Notes under the pieces: model-generated
What the model was told of the DNA's origin: nothing
Databases searched by the model: none
What the model saw: only the letters and a program-made list of their open reading frames with translations
Position numbers and translations under genes: made by a program
Shown: positions 1 to 8,773 of the stretch, one piece after another
Layout of the letters: each line of letters begins with the position of its first letter
How positions within the stretch are numbered: the stretch's first letter is position 1
Source: Haladaptatus sp. R4
Lineage (GTDB): Archaea > Halobacteriota > Halobacteria > Halobacteriales > Haladaptataceae
NCBI RefSeq assembly: GCF_001625445.1
Contig: NZ_LWHG01000021.1
Coordinates: 186,001-250,000 of the forward strand
DNA length: 64,000 bases
Direction of reading: 5' to 3'

Positions 1-692
1 AACTCCTCGAACACCCGGATCATCGATTTTGCGACCTCGGGCGTGTTGAAGTTCGAGTAGTCGCCGTGGAAGTAGGCGACCTTCTTATCGGCGTCCTCGC
101 CGTCGTCCCTATTTCGCTCGGCTCGTCGCTTCGAGGCGGCGTCCCCGCCACGTTCGTCCCACCAACTGGTGAACGTCTGCTCGGCGAAGGCGGGGAACTC
201 GCGTTCGCCCGCGATGCCGAGCAGTTTCTCGTAGACGGTCTTCGTCACGTCGAGGCCCATCACGAAGTTGGTGATCCGGGGGAACATCGCGCCGAGCGGC
301 GCGAGTCGGCCGTAGTTCGCCAGGATGCGGTTGCGGATGTACTCCCGCGAGAACTTCGACATCTGCTTGTCCACGTAGTCGCCGCGTGCGGTGTTGTGCA
401 TGCCCGAGAGGGGCACGTTCGACGGGCAGGCGCTGTCACAGCGCATGCAGTTCGAACACGACATGATCGAATCGTCGATGTCGTGGTCGTCCTTGCGCTT
501 GAGTCGCCACTGTTCCGGCCCCTGGAACTTCGGCCCCGGGAAGTCGTCGTCCACTTCCGCGACGGGACACTCCGTGTCGCACGTCGAGCACTTGTAGCAG
601 TCGTCGGACCCCGGTCTGAGGTCGAGCGGTTCGCCTGTAAACACGTCGCGTAGTTCGGCCGCCTCTCGGCTGCCCGTTTCCTTCTCACTCAT
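1..692 (-). CDS. glpC: Anaerobic glycerol-3-phosphate dehydrogenase subunit C (partial, 3' end cut by window edge)
   Basis: Iron-sulfur subunit that passes electrons from the GlpAB flavoprotein to the membrane quinone pool during glycerol-3-phosphate oxidation. About 230 codons are visible. The start is the ATG at 692, which overlaps the glpB stop codon as ATGA. Two ferredoxin-type cysteine clusters are clear: CYKCSTCDTECPV near residues 37-49 and CSNCMRCDSACPS near residues 80-92, both of the CxxCxxCxxxCP type of two 4Fe-4S sites. The reading frame stays open to base 1, so the C-terminal CCG-type domain expected in this family lies outside the window. Co-oriented with glpB and glpA, so most likely the third gene of a glpABC operon. 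Function is firm from family motifs and context. Confidence 0.93.
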   Translation of the reverse strand, partial: MSEKETGSREAAELRDVFTGEPLDLRPGSDDCYKCSTCDTECPVAEVDDDFPGPKFQGPEQWRLKRKDDHDIDDSIMSCSNCMRCDSACPSNVPLSGMHNTARGDYVDKQMSKFSREYIRNRILANYGRLAPLGAMFPRITNFVMGLDVTKTVYEKLLGIAGEREFPAFAEQTFTSWWDERGGDAASKRRAERNRDDGEDADKKVAYFHGDYSNFNTPEVAKSMIRVFEE

Positions 693-1981
693 GGATTGGT
701 ATTCACCTGTTCGCCCGCAAGTCGTCCGGCGACGACGCCCGTCGAAAGCGAGACGCCGCTGCCCGATTTCTCCGCCGCGAAGTCGTAGCCGCCGAGAACC
801 CCACCGGCCGCGCGAAGGTTCCCGAACTCCGGTTCGCCCGCCGAATCGAGTGGGCGCAGTTCGTCGTCCACGTCCACGCCGAACCGCGGGAAGGCGTGGT
901 CGCCGAACGCCTCCTCGTCCGACCAGTCGTAGCGGTCGTCCGGTGCGGGGACGTCGCAGTCGAAAATCGGTTCGGAGACGCGTTCCCGCGTCGAGTCGAT
1001 ACCCTTCCCGACCAAGCCCCCGGTCGCCAACACGAACTGCTCGCCGTGGAACGGGATTGCCGCGCCGTTTCGCTCCACGACGACGGCCTCGATATCGCCG
1101 TCATCGCCCGTCTCGAAATCCACGACCGGGTTTCCGGACGTGGTTCGAACGCCCGCCTCGACGAGAGCCTCGTGAAACGCCGTTTCCAGGCGCATTCCCG
1201 GAATGCTCGGCGGTCCCATCGGCACCTCGAACACGGCCGCGTCGAGTTCGGATTCGAGGCTGGCGATCACTTCTCCGGTCCGCTCCTCGCCGAGCAACGC
1301 CGGGAAGCCGACGCGCTCCGCGCCGTCGAGGTACGGTTCGACCGCATCGGCGAGCGCGGTTCGGATGGGGAGTGACGCGGATACGCCGTCTCTCGGTTCC
1401 TCGATTCGCTCGTTTTCGTCCAGCGCGTGGGCGAGCCGCGTGATTCGAGCGTCGGTCCTGAAATCGCCCGGAAACGCGACCGTCGCGCCGTGGACATCGA
1501 ACGGAACGTCGGCCGAGAGAGCCTCGGAGGCCAGTGGTGCGTCGAAGTCCACCACCGTCTCGAAACCGACGAGCAGGGTGTCCCGGTCGTCGCTGGCGAG
1601 TCCCGCGGCGGTCGCGGGCGGGTACCGTGCGGTCGGTTTGATTTTCCCCCCGAAGGTGGGAACGAGGGCGTTTCGGTCGGTGTGTGCCCCCTCGTAATCG
1701 GCCACCGAATCGAAGAGGTCGAGGCCGTCGCGGACGCCGTCCTCGCCGACGATTCGGTAGGGGTGCTCGTCCGGAAGCCCCGAAATCGCGTCGAACGGGT
1801 CCGAGACGAGTCCGTCGGCGTCCGTGTACCCCAGCACGTCCACGAGGCCGCTCGCGTGCCGGAGCGTGCTTTCCTTGTGCGAGAGCAGACGGACCTGTGC
1901 GCCATCGCGGGCGGCCGAAAGCGCGGCGCTCATCCCGGCGATGCCGCCGCCGATGACCACCACGTCGTCCTCAATCGCCAC
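689..1981 (-). CDS. glpB: Anaerobic glycerol-3-phosphate dehydrogenase subunit B
   Basis: 430-residue flavoprotein subunit of the membrane-associated glycerol-3-phosphate dehydrogenase. The N-terminus holds the dinucleotide-binding Rossmann motif [10 protein letters not shown] (residues about 8-17). A C-terminal segment with a [14 protein letters not shown] stretch fits the FAD-contacting end of the GlpB family. The start ATG at 1981 overlaps the end of glpA by 11 bases and the stop overlaps the glpC start, which argues for one translationally coupled transcript. With glpA and glpC it would oxidise the glycerol-3-phosphate made by the GlpK encoded at 5066-6610. The length is normal for the family and no damage is seen. 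Confidence 0.93.
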   Translation of the reverse strand: MAIEDDVVVIGGGIAGMSAALSAARDGAQVRLLSHKESTLRHASGLVDVLGYTDADGLVSDPFDAISGLPDEHPYRIVGEDGVRDGLDLFDSVADYEGAHTDRNALVPTFGGKIKPTARYPPATAAGLASDDRDTLLVGFETVVDFDAPLASEALSADVPFDVHGATVAFPGDFRTDARITRLAHALDENERIEEPRDGVSASLPIRTALADAVEPYLDGAERVGFPALLGEERTGEVIASLESELDAAVFEVPMGPPSIPGMRLETAFHEALVEAGVRTTSGNPVVDFETGDDGDIEAVVVERNGAAIPFHGEQFVLATGGLVGKGIDSTRERVSEPIFDCDVPAPDDRYDWSDEEAFGDHAFPRFGVDVDDELRPLDSAGEPEFGNLRAAGGVLGGYDFAAEKSGSGVSLSTGVVAGRLAGEQVNTNP

Positions 1982-3638
1982 GCTGGCCTCCGTCGAACGC
2001 CGCGAAGTCGATGTCTTCGGTGGTTTCGTCGCGGTTCATCGTCGTCGCGTGAAGGGCGTAGTTCAGCGCCCCTTGCGAAAGCTGTTCGCCCCACAGACCG
2101 TGACGCTCGCCCTTCCAGCGCTCCTGAAACAGTTCGTCGAGGGCTTTTCGAGATGTGGGTTCGTCGTACTCCGGATGGAGTTCGTTCGCCATCCGGTGAC
2201 AGCAAATCCCGCCCTGACAGTTGCCCATCGAGGACCGGGTGCGGATACGAACCGAGTTCAGGTCGGACCCGGCCCCCTCGATGGCGTCGTGAATCTCCGC
2301 GCGGGTGACGGCCTCGCACTCGCAGATGGTCGGGTTCGGATCACAGCTTTCGAGCACGCCCTCGGCGCGACTGCCGAGTCGCTGGACGCTTCTGCGGCCG
2401 ATGGGCGAGCGCAACCCGAACTCCTCCATGTAGTCGTGAAGCAGGGTGAAATCGTGACTGCCGGGGAGCGGTTCGTCGGCGGTGTGGCAGGTCGCCCTGA
2501 CGCCGAGTCGGTCACAGACGTGGTCGGAAATCTTCTCGGCCATCATCCGATAGGTGGTGAACTTACCGCCGACGATGCTCGCCATCCCCGACAGGTCGTC
2601 GCGCTCCTCGTGGTCCAACAGGAAGAAGTCGCGTGTGATGTCGGTCGGGTCGGTCGTCCCGGTTCCCGGCGGTTCGTACAGCGGGCGAACCCCCCAGAAC
2701 GTCCGGATGGTCCGGGAGTCGCGCAGGATGGGGACGAGTTTCGATAACTCGTCGATCATCATATCCACTTCCCAGCCTTCCTCGGGGTAGTTTTCGGGGT
2801 CCTCGACCTCCTCGTCCGTGGTGCCGAGAATCGCCGTCGTCTCGTGCGGGACGATGATGTCGGCGTCGCCCTTGGGTCGGCAGTGGTTGATGACCGTGTC
2901 CACCTGTCGGCAGTTCATGACCACCATCGCGCCTTTCGAGGGGCGGACTTCGACGTCCACGCCCGCCATCTCGCCGAGTTGTCCGGCCCACGCGCCCGTC
3001 GCGTTGACGACGTACTCGGCGCGAATCTTCTCGGTGGTTCCGGGATGGGAATGGTTCCGTTTGCCCGGCCCGCTCGCGTGGCGGACTTCGACGCCCGTGA
3101 CGTCGCTTCCCTCGACCAGCACGTCGGTCACTTCCGCGTGCGTTTCGATTCGCGCGCCGTGCATCTCCGCGTCGGCGGCGTTGGCCACGCAGAGTCGGAA
3201 CGGGTCGATGGCCCCGTCCGGGACGGAAATCGACCGTTTCACGTCCCCGGTCAGGTAGGGTTCCTGTTCGCGCGCTTCCCTGGCGGTCAGTTCCTCGGCG
3301 GGGATGCCACAATCGCGACAGCCCTGTAGCTTCTCCTCGAAATAATCGTCGTCGTCGCCCTCCAGTTGTACGAACTGGCCGCCGGTCATCTCAACGCAGT
3401 GACTGGCGATGTCCCGGAGGACGCGATTTTCCTCGATACACTCCTCGGCGCTGGCTTGGTCGGAGACGGCGTACCGACCGCCGCTGTGGAGCAGACCGTG
3501 CATCCGCCCCGTGGTCCCGTGGGTGAGGTTGCCCTTCTCGACCAGCGTCACGTCGAGGCCTCGCATGGCGAGGTCTCGGGCGATTCCCGTGCCCGTGGAG
3601 CCACCCCCAATCACGAGCACATCGGCGTCAGTTGCCAT
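1971..3638 (-). CDS. glpA: Anaerobic glycerol-3-phosphate dehydrogenase subunit A
   Basis: Catalytic FAD subunit of about 555 residues that converts sn-glycerol 3-phosphate to dihydroxyacetone phosphate. The N-terminal FAD site reads [12 protein letters not shown] (residues 6-17). The C-terminal third carries a BFD-like [2Fe-2S] domain with a CEC pair near residue 440 and a CQGGICC cluster about 40 residues later, the signature of anaerobic rather than aerobic G3P dehydrogenases. I chose the ATG at 3638 because the protein then begins [13 protein letters not shown] like known haloarchaeal GlpA. A GTG at 3662 adds eight residues and cannot be excluded: the TATA-like box near 3692-3700 would put transcription start around 3668, just ahead of that codon. 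First gene of glpABC. Confidence 0.93.
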   Translation of the reverse strand: MATDADVLVIGGGSTGTGIARDLAMRGLDVTLVEKGNLTHGTTGRMHGLLHSGGRYAVSDQASAEECIEENRVLRDIASHCVEMTGGQFVQLEGDDDDYFEEKLQGCRDCGIPAEELTAREAREQEPYLTGDVKRSISVPDGAIDPFRLCVANAADAEMHGARIETHAEVTDVLVEGSDVTGVEVRHASGPGKRNHSHPGTTEKIRAEYVVNATGAWAGQLGEMAGVDVEVRPSKGAMVVMNCRQVDTVINHCRPKGDADIIVPHETTAILGTTDEEVEDPENYPEEGWEVDMMIDELSKLVPILRDSRTIRTFWGVRPLYEPPGTGTTDPTDITRDFFLLDHEERDDLSGMASIVGGKFTTYRMMAEKISDHVCDRLGVRATCHTADEPLPGSHDFTLLHDYMEEFGLRSPIGRRSVQRLGSRAEGVLESCDPNPTICECEAVTRAEIHDAIEGAGSDLNSVRIRTRSSMGNCQGGICCHRMANELHPEYDEPTSRKALDELFQERWKGERHGLWGEQLSQGALNYALHATTMNRDETTEDIDFAAFDGGQRGD

Positions 3639-3662
3639 GTATGACGGTTCGTTGGAATCCAC

Positions 3663-3781
3663 TTTAGTTTACCGACAGTAGCGGTGGTATAGATAAAATA
3701 CGGTCCGGCGGCTCGGATTCCGGCGAAACGCGACGGGCGAGAGACAACTATTATCTACATTCGAACGGTTAGACGGCGGTA
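3663..3781. promoter_or_regulatory. Divergent promoter region between glpA and the AAA ATPase gene
   Basis: A 119-base gap separates the divergent genes. On the minus strand a TATA-like box (TTTTATCTA, 3692-3700) sits 25-35 bases before the expected glpA transcript start. On the plus strand TATTATCT (3749-3756) is about 30 bases before the ATG at 3782, the spacing of a leaderless haloarchaeal transcript. Because the two promoters are so close, one regulator could control both directions. I see no long palindrome and no origin-recognition-box repeat here. Confidence 0.6.
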
Positions 3782-4924
3782 ATGGACATCGGAGAGCGCA
3801 TCGAGCGTCGCCGGGCGACACCCCAGGTCGCCAATTTCGTCGTCGAGTGTGGTGTTCTCAGCCCGATGACACACATCTCGAACCCCGTCGGGCGAGGGTC
3901 CACCTTGGAACGACTGCTCGACGCGCTCGACCCCCTGTTCGACGGACGGCTTCCGTCGAATCTGCATCTGTACGGCCCACCCGGTGCCGGGAAATCGGCC
4001 ATCGTCACCGCGCTGTTCGACCAATTCGCGGAACGGTTGTCCTCCGGCAACGGGCAGATACTGACGACGACCCGCGCCGAGAGCGAGGGCGGGTTCGATT
4101 TCGTCTACATCGACGCCAGACGGGCGGGCACGGCGTTCAAACTGTATCGGTCGGTGCTCGATTCGTTGACCGACGAGCACGTGCCGAAACGCGGTGTCGG
4201 CACGGGAACCCTCCGCCGAAAGTTGGCGACCGCCGTGGAGGACTCGAACCGGGGCGTCGTCGTCGCGGTGGATCACGTCGGTGAAGACGAAACGCTCACC
4301 GCCGCGGAGACGGAGTCGCTCTTCGACGAGACGGACGACTCGCTGGCCGTGATGACGGTCGGCAGAGCGCGCGCGGAGGCGTCGAACGCGCTCGAAATCC
4401 CGGCGTACAGCACCCACGAACTCACGGACATCATCACGGAACGGGCCTCGCGCGGGTTGCGGCAGGGCGTCCTCGACCACGCACAGGTGAAGACGCTCGC
4501 GGAGTGGGCCGAGGGGGACGCCCACGACGCGCTCGCGGCGTTGTTCGGCGCGGTAACGCTCGCCGTCGGGGCGGACGCGGACCGAATCCACGACGGGCAT
4601 CTGACGGCGGGGATGGACGCGGTACCGCGCGACGGCGTTCCGCTCGGTATCGTCCTCTCGCTGCCGGAAAACCGCCGCCACGTCCTCGTCGAACTGCTCG
4701 AACTCGACGCGAGCGTTCGGGTGTCGGTCGAAACCAGCGCGACCGCCATCGCGGCGGAGACGGACCTTTCGGCCGGAACGGTCACTCGCTACCTCTACGA
4801 ACTCGCCGAGGCCGGGGTACTCGAACGGGTGACCTCCGAGAACGGGGTTCGGAGCGGACGGCAACCGAGCAGGCTCGAACCGCGGTTTCCGACGCTCGTG
4901 TTCGAGGCGCTCAACGAAAATTGA
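3782..4924 (+). CDS. Orc1/Cdc6-like AAA+ ATPase with C-terminal winged helix
   Basis: 380 residues. The N-terminal region has the NPVGRGSTLERL element that precedes the Walker A loop of Orc1/Cdc6 proteins, then Walker A GPPGAGKS at residues 65-72. A degenerate Walker B (VVVAVDHV, near 160) has His where most relatives have Glu. Residues about 290-375 look like a winged-helix domain, with a helix-turn-helix-like TDLSAGTVTRYLYELAEAGVLERV segment (about 325-348), and could bind DNA. It lies between the divergent glpABC genes and glpK, an unexpected place for a replication initiator. No origin repeats flank it, so a role in local gene control or as a diverged Orc paralogue is as likely as origin binding. 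The leaderless ATG at 3782 fits the TATA box. An internal ATG at 3866 is possible. Confidence 0.75.
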   Translation: MDIGERIERRRATPQVANFVVECGVLSPMTHISNPVGRGSTLERLLDALDPLFDGRLPSNLHLYGPPGAGKSAIVTALFDQFAERLSSGNGQILTTTRAESEGGFDFVYIDARRAGTAFKLYRSVLDSLTDEHVPKRGVGTGTLRRKLATAVEDSNRGVVVAVDHVGEDETLTAAETESLFDETDDSLAVMTVGRARAEASNALEIPAYSTHELTDIITERASRGLRQGVLDHAQVKTLAEWAEGDAHDALAALFGAVTLAVGADADRIHDGHLTAGMDAVPRDGVPLGIVLSLPENRRHVLVELLELDASVRVSVETSATAIAAETDLSAGTVTRYLYELAEAGVLERVTSENGVRSGRQPSRLEPRFPTLVFEALNEN

Positions 4925-4954
4925 GCGAAGTCACACGCTCCTTGAATGGGCAAC

Positions 4955-4962
4955 ATTTATAA
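4955..4962 (+). promoter_or_regulatory. TATA-like box and about 85-base leader of glpK
   Basis: ATTTATAA at 4955-4962 is the best box A between the AAA ATPase stop (4924) and glpK. A transcript starting near 4982 would have a leader of about 85 bases, unusual in haloarchaea where most messages are leaderless. The leader contains an imperfect CAAT/ATTG inverted repeat around 4985-5000 and ends in a strong ribosome-binding site, AGGAGGTT (5053-5060), six bases before the glpK ATG. The long leader and the Shine-Dalgarno site suggest post-transcriptional or operator-based control of glycerol kinase. I recognise no known riboswitch. Confidence 0.5.
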
Positions 4963-5065
4963 TGAAAGTGTTTGATGTTTACAGCCAATGGCCGATTGCC
5001 AGTAAAAATGGCTGAGTCACCCGATGGATACGGTCATTCAGGCATCGGACACAGGAGGTTATCCA

Positions 5066-6610
5066 ATGGAAACGAACGACACCTACGTCGGCTCGATAGA
5101 CCAAGGAACGACAGGCACCCGGTTCATGGTGTTCGATCACTCGGGAACGGTGGTCGCGAACGCCTACGAGAAACACGAACAGATCTACCCGGAACCGGGG
5201 TGGGTCGAACACGACCCGCTCGAAATCTGGGAGAACACGCAGTCGGTCATCGAATCGGCGCTCGCAGAGGCGAGTATCGACGCCGGGCAGTTGGCGGCCA
5301 TCGGCGTGACGAACCAGCGCGAGACGACGCTGCTGTGGGACGCGGACACCGGCAAACCCGTTCACAACGCCATCGTCTGGCAGGACCGGCGGACGACCGA
5401 CCGCATCGAGGAACTGGAGGCGGACGGGAAGGCGGACGACGTCCGGGCGAAGACGGGACTGCAACCGGACGCGTACTTCGCGGCGACGAAGGCCGAGTGG
5501 TTGCTCGATAATTCGGAACCGATCAAGACCCAGCGCGCTCGCCCGGCGAGTCTGCGCGAGCGGGCCGAAAGCGGCGAAATCCTGTTCGGAACCATCGACT
5601 CGTGGCTGATTTACAACCTGACGGGCGAGCACATCACGGACGTGACGAACGCGTCGCGGACGATGCTGTTCGACATCCACGAGATGGACTGGGACGACGA
5701 CCTCTGTACCGAGTTCGACGTGCCGCGCGCGATGTTGCCCGAGGTTCGCCCGTCGAGCGACGACGAGACCTACGGTTCGACGGACCCCGACGGCTTCTTG
5801 GGTGCGGCGGTCCCCGTCGCGGGCGCACTCGGCGACCAGCAGGCCGCCCTGTTCGGGCAGACCTGTTTCGACGCTGGCGACGCGAAGAACACCTACGGCA
5901 CGGGCAGTTTCTTCCTGCTGAACACGGGTAACGAAGCCGTCGAGAGCGAACACGGCTTGCTCACGACGGTCGGATTCCAGCGTTCGGGCGAACCCGTGCA
6001 GTACGCGCTCGAAGGCTCCATCTTCGTCACCGGCGCGGCCATCGAGTGGCTCGTAGACATGGACCTCATCGAGGACGCCGGGAAGACCGAGAACCTCGCA
6101 CGGAGCGTCGATTCGACGGACGGCGTCTACATGGTTCCCGCGTTCACGGGACTCGGTGCGCCTCACTGGAACCAGCGCGCCCGCGGGACGCTCGTCGGCA
6201 TGACGCGCGGCACCCGGAAGGAACACGTCGTCCGCGCCACGCTCGAATCCATCGCCTATCAGACCCGCGACGTCGCCGAAGCGATGGAGGCCGACAGCGG
6301 CATCGAGGTCGAAACGCTCCGCGTGGACGGCGGCGCGGTGAAGAACAACTTCCTCTGTCAGCTACAGGCCGACATCCTCGGGACGGACATCGCCCGGCCG
6401 GTCGTGGACGAGACGACGGCGCTCGGGTCGGCCTACGCCGCCGGTCTGGCCGTCGGCTACTGGGAGACCGCCGACGAACTCCGGAACAACTGGCAGGTAG
6501 ACCGCGAGTTCGAGGTGGCGATGTCGAGCGACGAGGCCGACGAGAAGTACGGTCGCTGGGAGGACGCGGTCGAGCGGTCGCTCGACTGGGCGAACGACGG
6601 AGGGACGTAA
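5066..6610 (+). CDS. glpK: Glycerol kinase
   Basis: 514-residue FGGY-family kinase that phosphorylates glycerol to sn-glycerol 3-phosphate with ATP, feeding the GlpABC dehydrogenase encoded upstream. The N-terminal phosphate-binding motif SIDQGTTGTR (residues about 9-18), the nucleotide-site GTGSFFLLNTG, and GLGAPHWNQRARG with the following GTRKEH segment are all intact. Length matches bacterial GlpK (about 500). I chose the ATG at 5066 because a perfect Shine-Dalgarno lies six bases upstream and the protein then begins METNDTYVGSIDQG. An earlier in-frame ATG at 5024 adds unconserved residues. The stop codon TAA is immediately followed by the ATG of the next gene, so the two are translationally coupled. 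Confidence 0.96.
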   Translation: METNDTYVGSIDQGTTGTRFMVFDHSGTVVANAYEKHEQIYPEPGWVEHDPLEIWENTQSVIESALAEASIDAGQLAAIGVTNQRETTLLWDADTGKPVHNAIVWQDRRTTDRIEELEADGKADDVRAKTGLQPDAYFAATKAEWLLDNSEPIKTQRARPASLRERAESGEILFGTIDSWLIYNLTGEHITDVTNASRTMLFDIHEMDWDDDLCTEFDVPRAMLPEVRPSSDDETYGSTDPDGFLGAAVPVAGALGDQQAALFGQTCFDAGDAKNTYGTGSFFLLNTGNEAVESEHGLLTTVGFQRSGEPVQYALEGSIFVTGAAIEWLVDMDLIEDAGKTENLARSVDSTDGVYMVPAFTGLGAPHWNQRARGTLVGMTRGTRKEHVVRATLESIAYQTRDVAEAMEADSGIEVETLRVDGGAVKNNFLCQLQADILGTDIARPVVDETTALGSAYAAGLAVGYWETADELRNNWQVDREFEVAMSSDEADEKYGRWEDAVERSLDWANDGGT

Positions 6611-7753
6611 ATGGCGGAACTCTCCTCGCTCTGGGCCATCGAGATGCTCATCGCCGCGTTCGCGGGCGGCGCGTTCGGCGCGGCCGTCGGCGCGCTCCCG
6701 GCGTTCATCTTCACCGGCTTCATGGTCATCGCCGGGGAGGCGGCGAACGTCGTGGGACGCTACGTCGCCGCGACCGGTCCCGGCAAGGCGGGCGAACTCG
6801 GCGCACTGGGTATCACCGGTTCCATCGCGTTCGGTCCGGTGTTCTCCCCCGCGATCAGTTTCGCTGCGGGGACGGCGGCGGCCGCCTACGCCGCGAAACG
6901 CGGCTACATGGAAACCGGCTTCGACTTCCACGAGGCGAAGAACATCGCCTTCGCACAGGGGACGAAACCCGACGTGCTCGTCGTCGGTGGCCTGTTCGGT
7001 ATCCTCGGCTACTGGTTCGTCCAACTTTCGACGATTTACAGCATGCCCTACGACCCCATCGCGATGGGCGTCGTCCTCTCCGCCGCGGCCCACCGACTCG
7101 TGTTCGGCTACAGCATCATCGGAAACGCCAAGAAGGGCCTCCTGAACATGTCCCCGTTCGAGTCGGAGGACCGTCGCATCATCGGCGAACCGGCGGCTGA
7201 CGGCGGGGAATCAGAGGCTGGCGGTTCGCCCGAAACCGACGGCGGAACGGTCGGAAACCGCTTCCTCGTCGAACCGTGGTTGCCCCACCAGTACAAGTGG
7301 GCGAACGTGGCGACGCTCGGCCTCGTCGTCGGGATTCTGGGCGCGTACACGGCCTACGTGACGGGCAGTCCGTTCCTGGCCTTCGGCATCAGCGCGGCCA
7401 GCCTCGTCTTCCTGAACTGCGGCGTCGAGCGGATGCCCGTCACCCACCACATGGCTCTCCCGGCGAGCACCGCCGCGCTGGCGCTCGCCCCGGCGGGCAT
7501 GAACATCACGACGGCATCTCCGGCCGCGATTCAGGCGCAGATTCCGCTCCTCACCGCGCTCGCCGTGGGTGCGGTGTTCGGCGTCGTCTGCGGCCTGTTC
7601 GGCGAGGCGTTCCAGCGCGTGTTCTACTCCCACGCCGACACGCACATGGACCCGCCCGCCGCGAGCATCGTCTTCGGCACGTTCCTCGTCGCGATTCTGG
7701 CCGCACTCGGCGTCTTCCCGCAGAGCGCGTGGGTCGCGTCGCTCGGGATGTAA
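6611..7753 (+). CDS. Polytopic membrane protein coupled to glpK, possible glycerol facilitator
   Basis: 380 residues with about eight hydrophobic segments split into two halves by an acidic, low-complexity linker (about residues 195-220, rich in Gly, Glu and Asp). Each half holds Gly/Ala-rich helices, for example FAGGAFGAAVGALPAFIFTGF near the start and LTALAVGAVFGVVCGLFGEAF near 320. Its ATG follows the glpK stop with no gap. From memory, a homologue beside glpK in Haloferax has been proposed as a glycerol transport facilitator. The sequence does not show the paired NPA motifs of aquaporin-type GlpF, so if it moves glycerol it belongs to another family. The context is strong but the biochemical role is an inference. 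Confidence 0.8.
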   Translation: MAELSSLWAIEMLIAAFAGGAFGAAVGALPAFIFTGFMVIAGEAANVVGRYVAATGPGKAGELGALGITGSIAFGPVFSPAISFAAGTAAAAYAAKRGYMETGFDFHEAKNIAFAQGTKPDVLVVGGLFGILGYWFVQLSTIYSMPYDPIAMGVVLSAAAHRLVFGYSIIGNAKKGLLNMSPFESEDRRIIGEPAADGGESEAGGSPETDGGTVGNRFLVEPWLPHQYKWANVATLGLVVGILGAYTAYVTGSPFLAFGISAASLVFLNCGVERMPVTHHMALPASTAALALAPAGMNITTASPAAIQAQIPLLTALAVGAVFGVVCGLFGEAFQRVFYSHADTHMDPPAASIVFGTFLVAILAALGVFPQSAWVASLGM

Positions 7754-7873
7754 CCTCGGACGTCACGCACCGACGCGTCGGTCGCCGATTTCCGACCATC
7801 GATTTTTCGCCGATTTCCGCGCGAACTCAACGACCTCCGCGTGAACCGGTAGTGAGCGGCAAACCGTAATAGA

Positions 7874-7895
7874 TGAATAGTTGTTCAACTATTCA
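7874..7895. promoter_or_regulatory. Palindromic operator upstream of the ArsR-ArsC fusion
   Basis: A perfect 22-base inverted repeat: arms TGAATAGTTG (7874-7883) and CAACTATTCA (7886-7895) separated by TT. It ends 11 bases before the ATG at 7907, so it overlaps the expected transcription start. A third CAACT/AACAACT half-site follows at 7896-7905. Size, AT-rich core and position fit the binding site of an ArsR-family dimer, most simply the protein encoded just downstream acting on itself. Confidence 0.75.
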
Positions 7896-7906
7896 ACTAA
7901 CAACTC

Positions 7907-8707
7907 ATGGCTCGACAAGACGACCGACTTCGTCGCCTGCTCGACGACGAACTCGACGGGTGTTCGGACGACGACGTGGAACGACGGCGGGAAGAACTGC
8001 TGGCGTTCCGCGAGGACGCATTCGCCGAGGCCGACACCGATCACATTTCGACGCTCTCGGCGCTGGCGAGCGAGACCCGTTATCGGCTGATTCGCGTTCT
8101 CACGACGGCGAACCGCGACCTGTGCGTCTGTGAACTCACGCCGCTGTTCGACGTGAGCGAAAGCGCGCTCAGCCACGCGCTCTCGGAACTCGCCGATGCC
8201 GACCTCGTCACCCGACGGACGGCGGGACGATGGCACTACTACGGGGCGACCGACCGCGCGGAACGCCTCCGTGCCGCGCTGGACGTGGCGTTCTGGGAAC
8301 CACCGACGGTCGCCTTCGTCTGCGTGCAAAACGCCGGACGGAGCCAGATGGCGACCGCGTTCGCTGAGCGGGAGATCGAACGACGGGAGTTCGACGTCGA
8401 ACTCGTGACCGGCGGCACCGACCCGGCGGACCGGGTGCACGAATCCGTCGTGGAGACGATGGCGGAACGCGATTTCGACCTCGCGGACCGAACCCCGCGG
8501 GAGATCACGTTCGAGGAGTTGCAGACCTGCGATTACGTGATCACGATGGGTTGTTCGGCGGCGGACGTGTGCCCGGCCTCGTGGGCGGGCGAAACCCGCG
8601 ACTGGGACCTCGACGACCCCGACGGAGAATCCTCCGAGCGCGTCCGCGAAATTCGGGACGAAATCCGCGGCCGCGTGCGGTCGCTGTTCGACGAAATCGA
8701 GCGCTGA
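7907..8707 (+). CDS. ArsR-type repressor fused to an LMW-phosphatase/ArsC arsenate reductase
   Basis: 266 residues in two domains. Residues about 45-115 form an ArsR winged helix with a CVC pair (Cys73, Cys75) in the DNA-recognition region, the classical As(III)/Sb(III) sensing site, within DLCVCELTPLF. Residues about 133-262 form a low-molecular-weight phosphatase fold: the P-loop FVCVQNAGRSQ with the CX5R pair Cys139/Arg145, a second cysteine pair Cys216/Cys222 in MGCSAADVCP that fits the thioredoxin-coupled ArsC redox relay, and a late DDPDG loop carrying the acid residue. One polypeptide would sense arsenite and reduce arsenate. No arsenite pump (ArsB/Acr3) gene is adjacent. A perfect palindrome lies directly upstream, suggesting autoregulation. 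A phosphatase rather than reductase role cannot be excluded. Confidence 0.85.
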   Translation: MARQDDRLRRLLDDELDGCSDDDVERRREELLAFREDAFAEADTDHISTLSALASETRYRLIRVLTTANRDLCVCELTPLFDVSESALSHALSELADADLVTRRTAGRWHYYGATDRAERLRAALDVAFWEPPTVAFVCVQNAGRSQMATAFAEREIERREFDVELVTGGTDPADRVHESVVETMAERDFDLADRTPREITFEELQTCDYVITMGCSAADVCPASWAGETRDWDLDDPDGESSERVREIRDEIRGRVRSLFDEIER

Positions 8708-8773
8708 GACAGGCGACGGGGGTCGGATAACCGCGAACGCCGAACCTAAGTGTGGAACCGACGAACCCCCGGC

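Noticed and set aside
1427-2747. Plus-strand open frames opposite glpB and glpA
   Set aside because: They lack any motif and mirror the well-supported glp genes on the other strand.
3663-5065. A replication origin next to the Orc1/Cdc6-like gene
   Set aside because: No repeated origin-recognition-box words or long AT-rich unwinding region are visible on either side; short AT-rich stretches are explained by TATA boxes.
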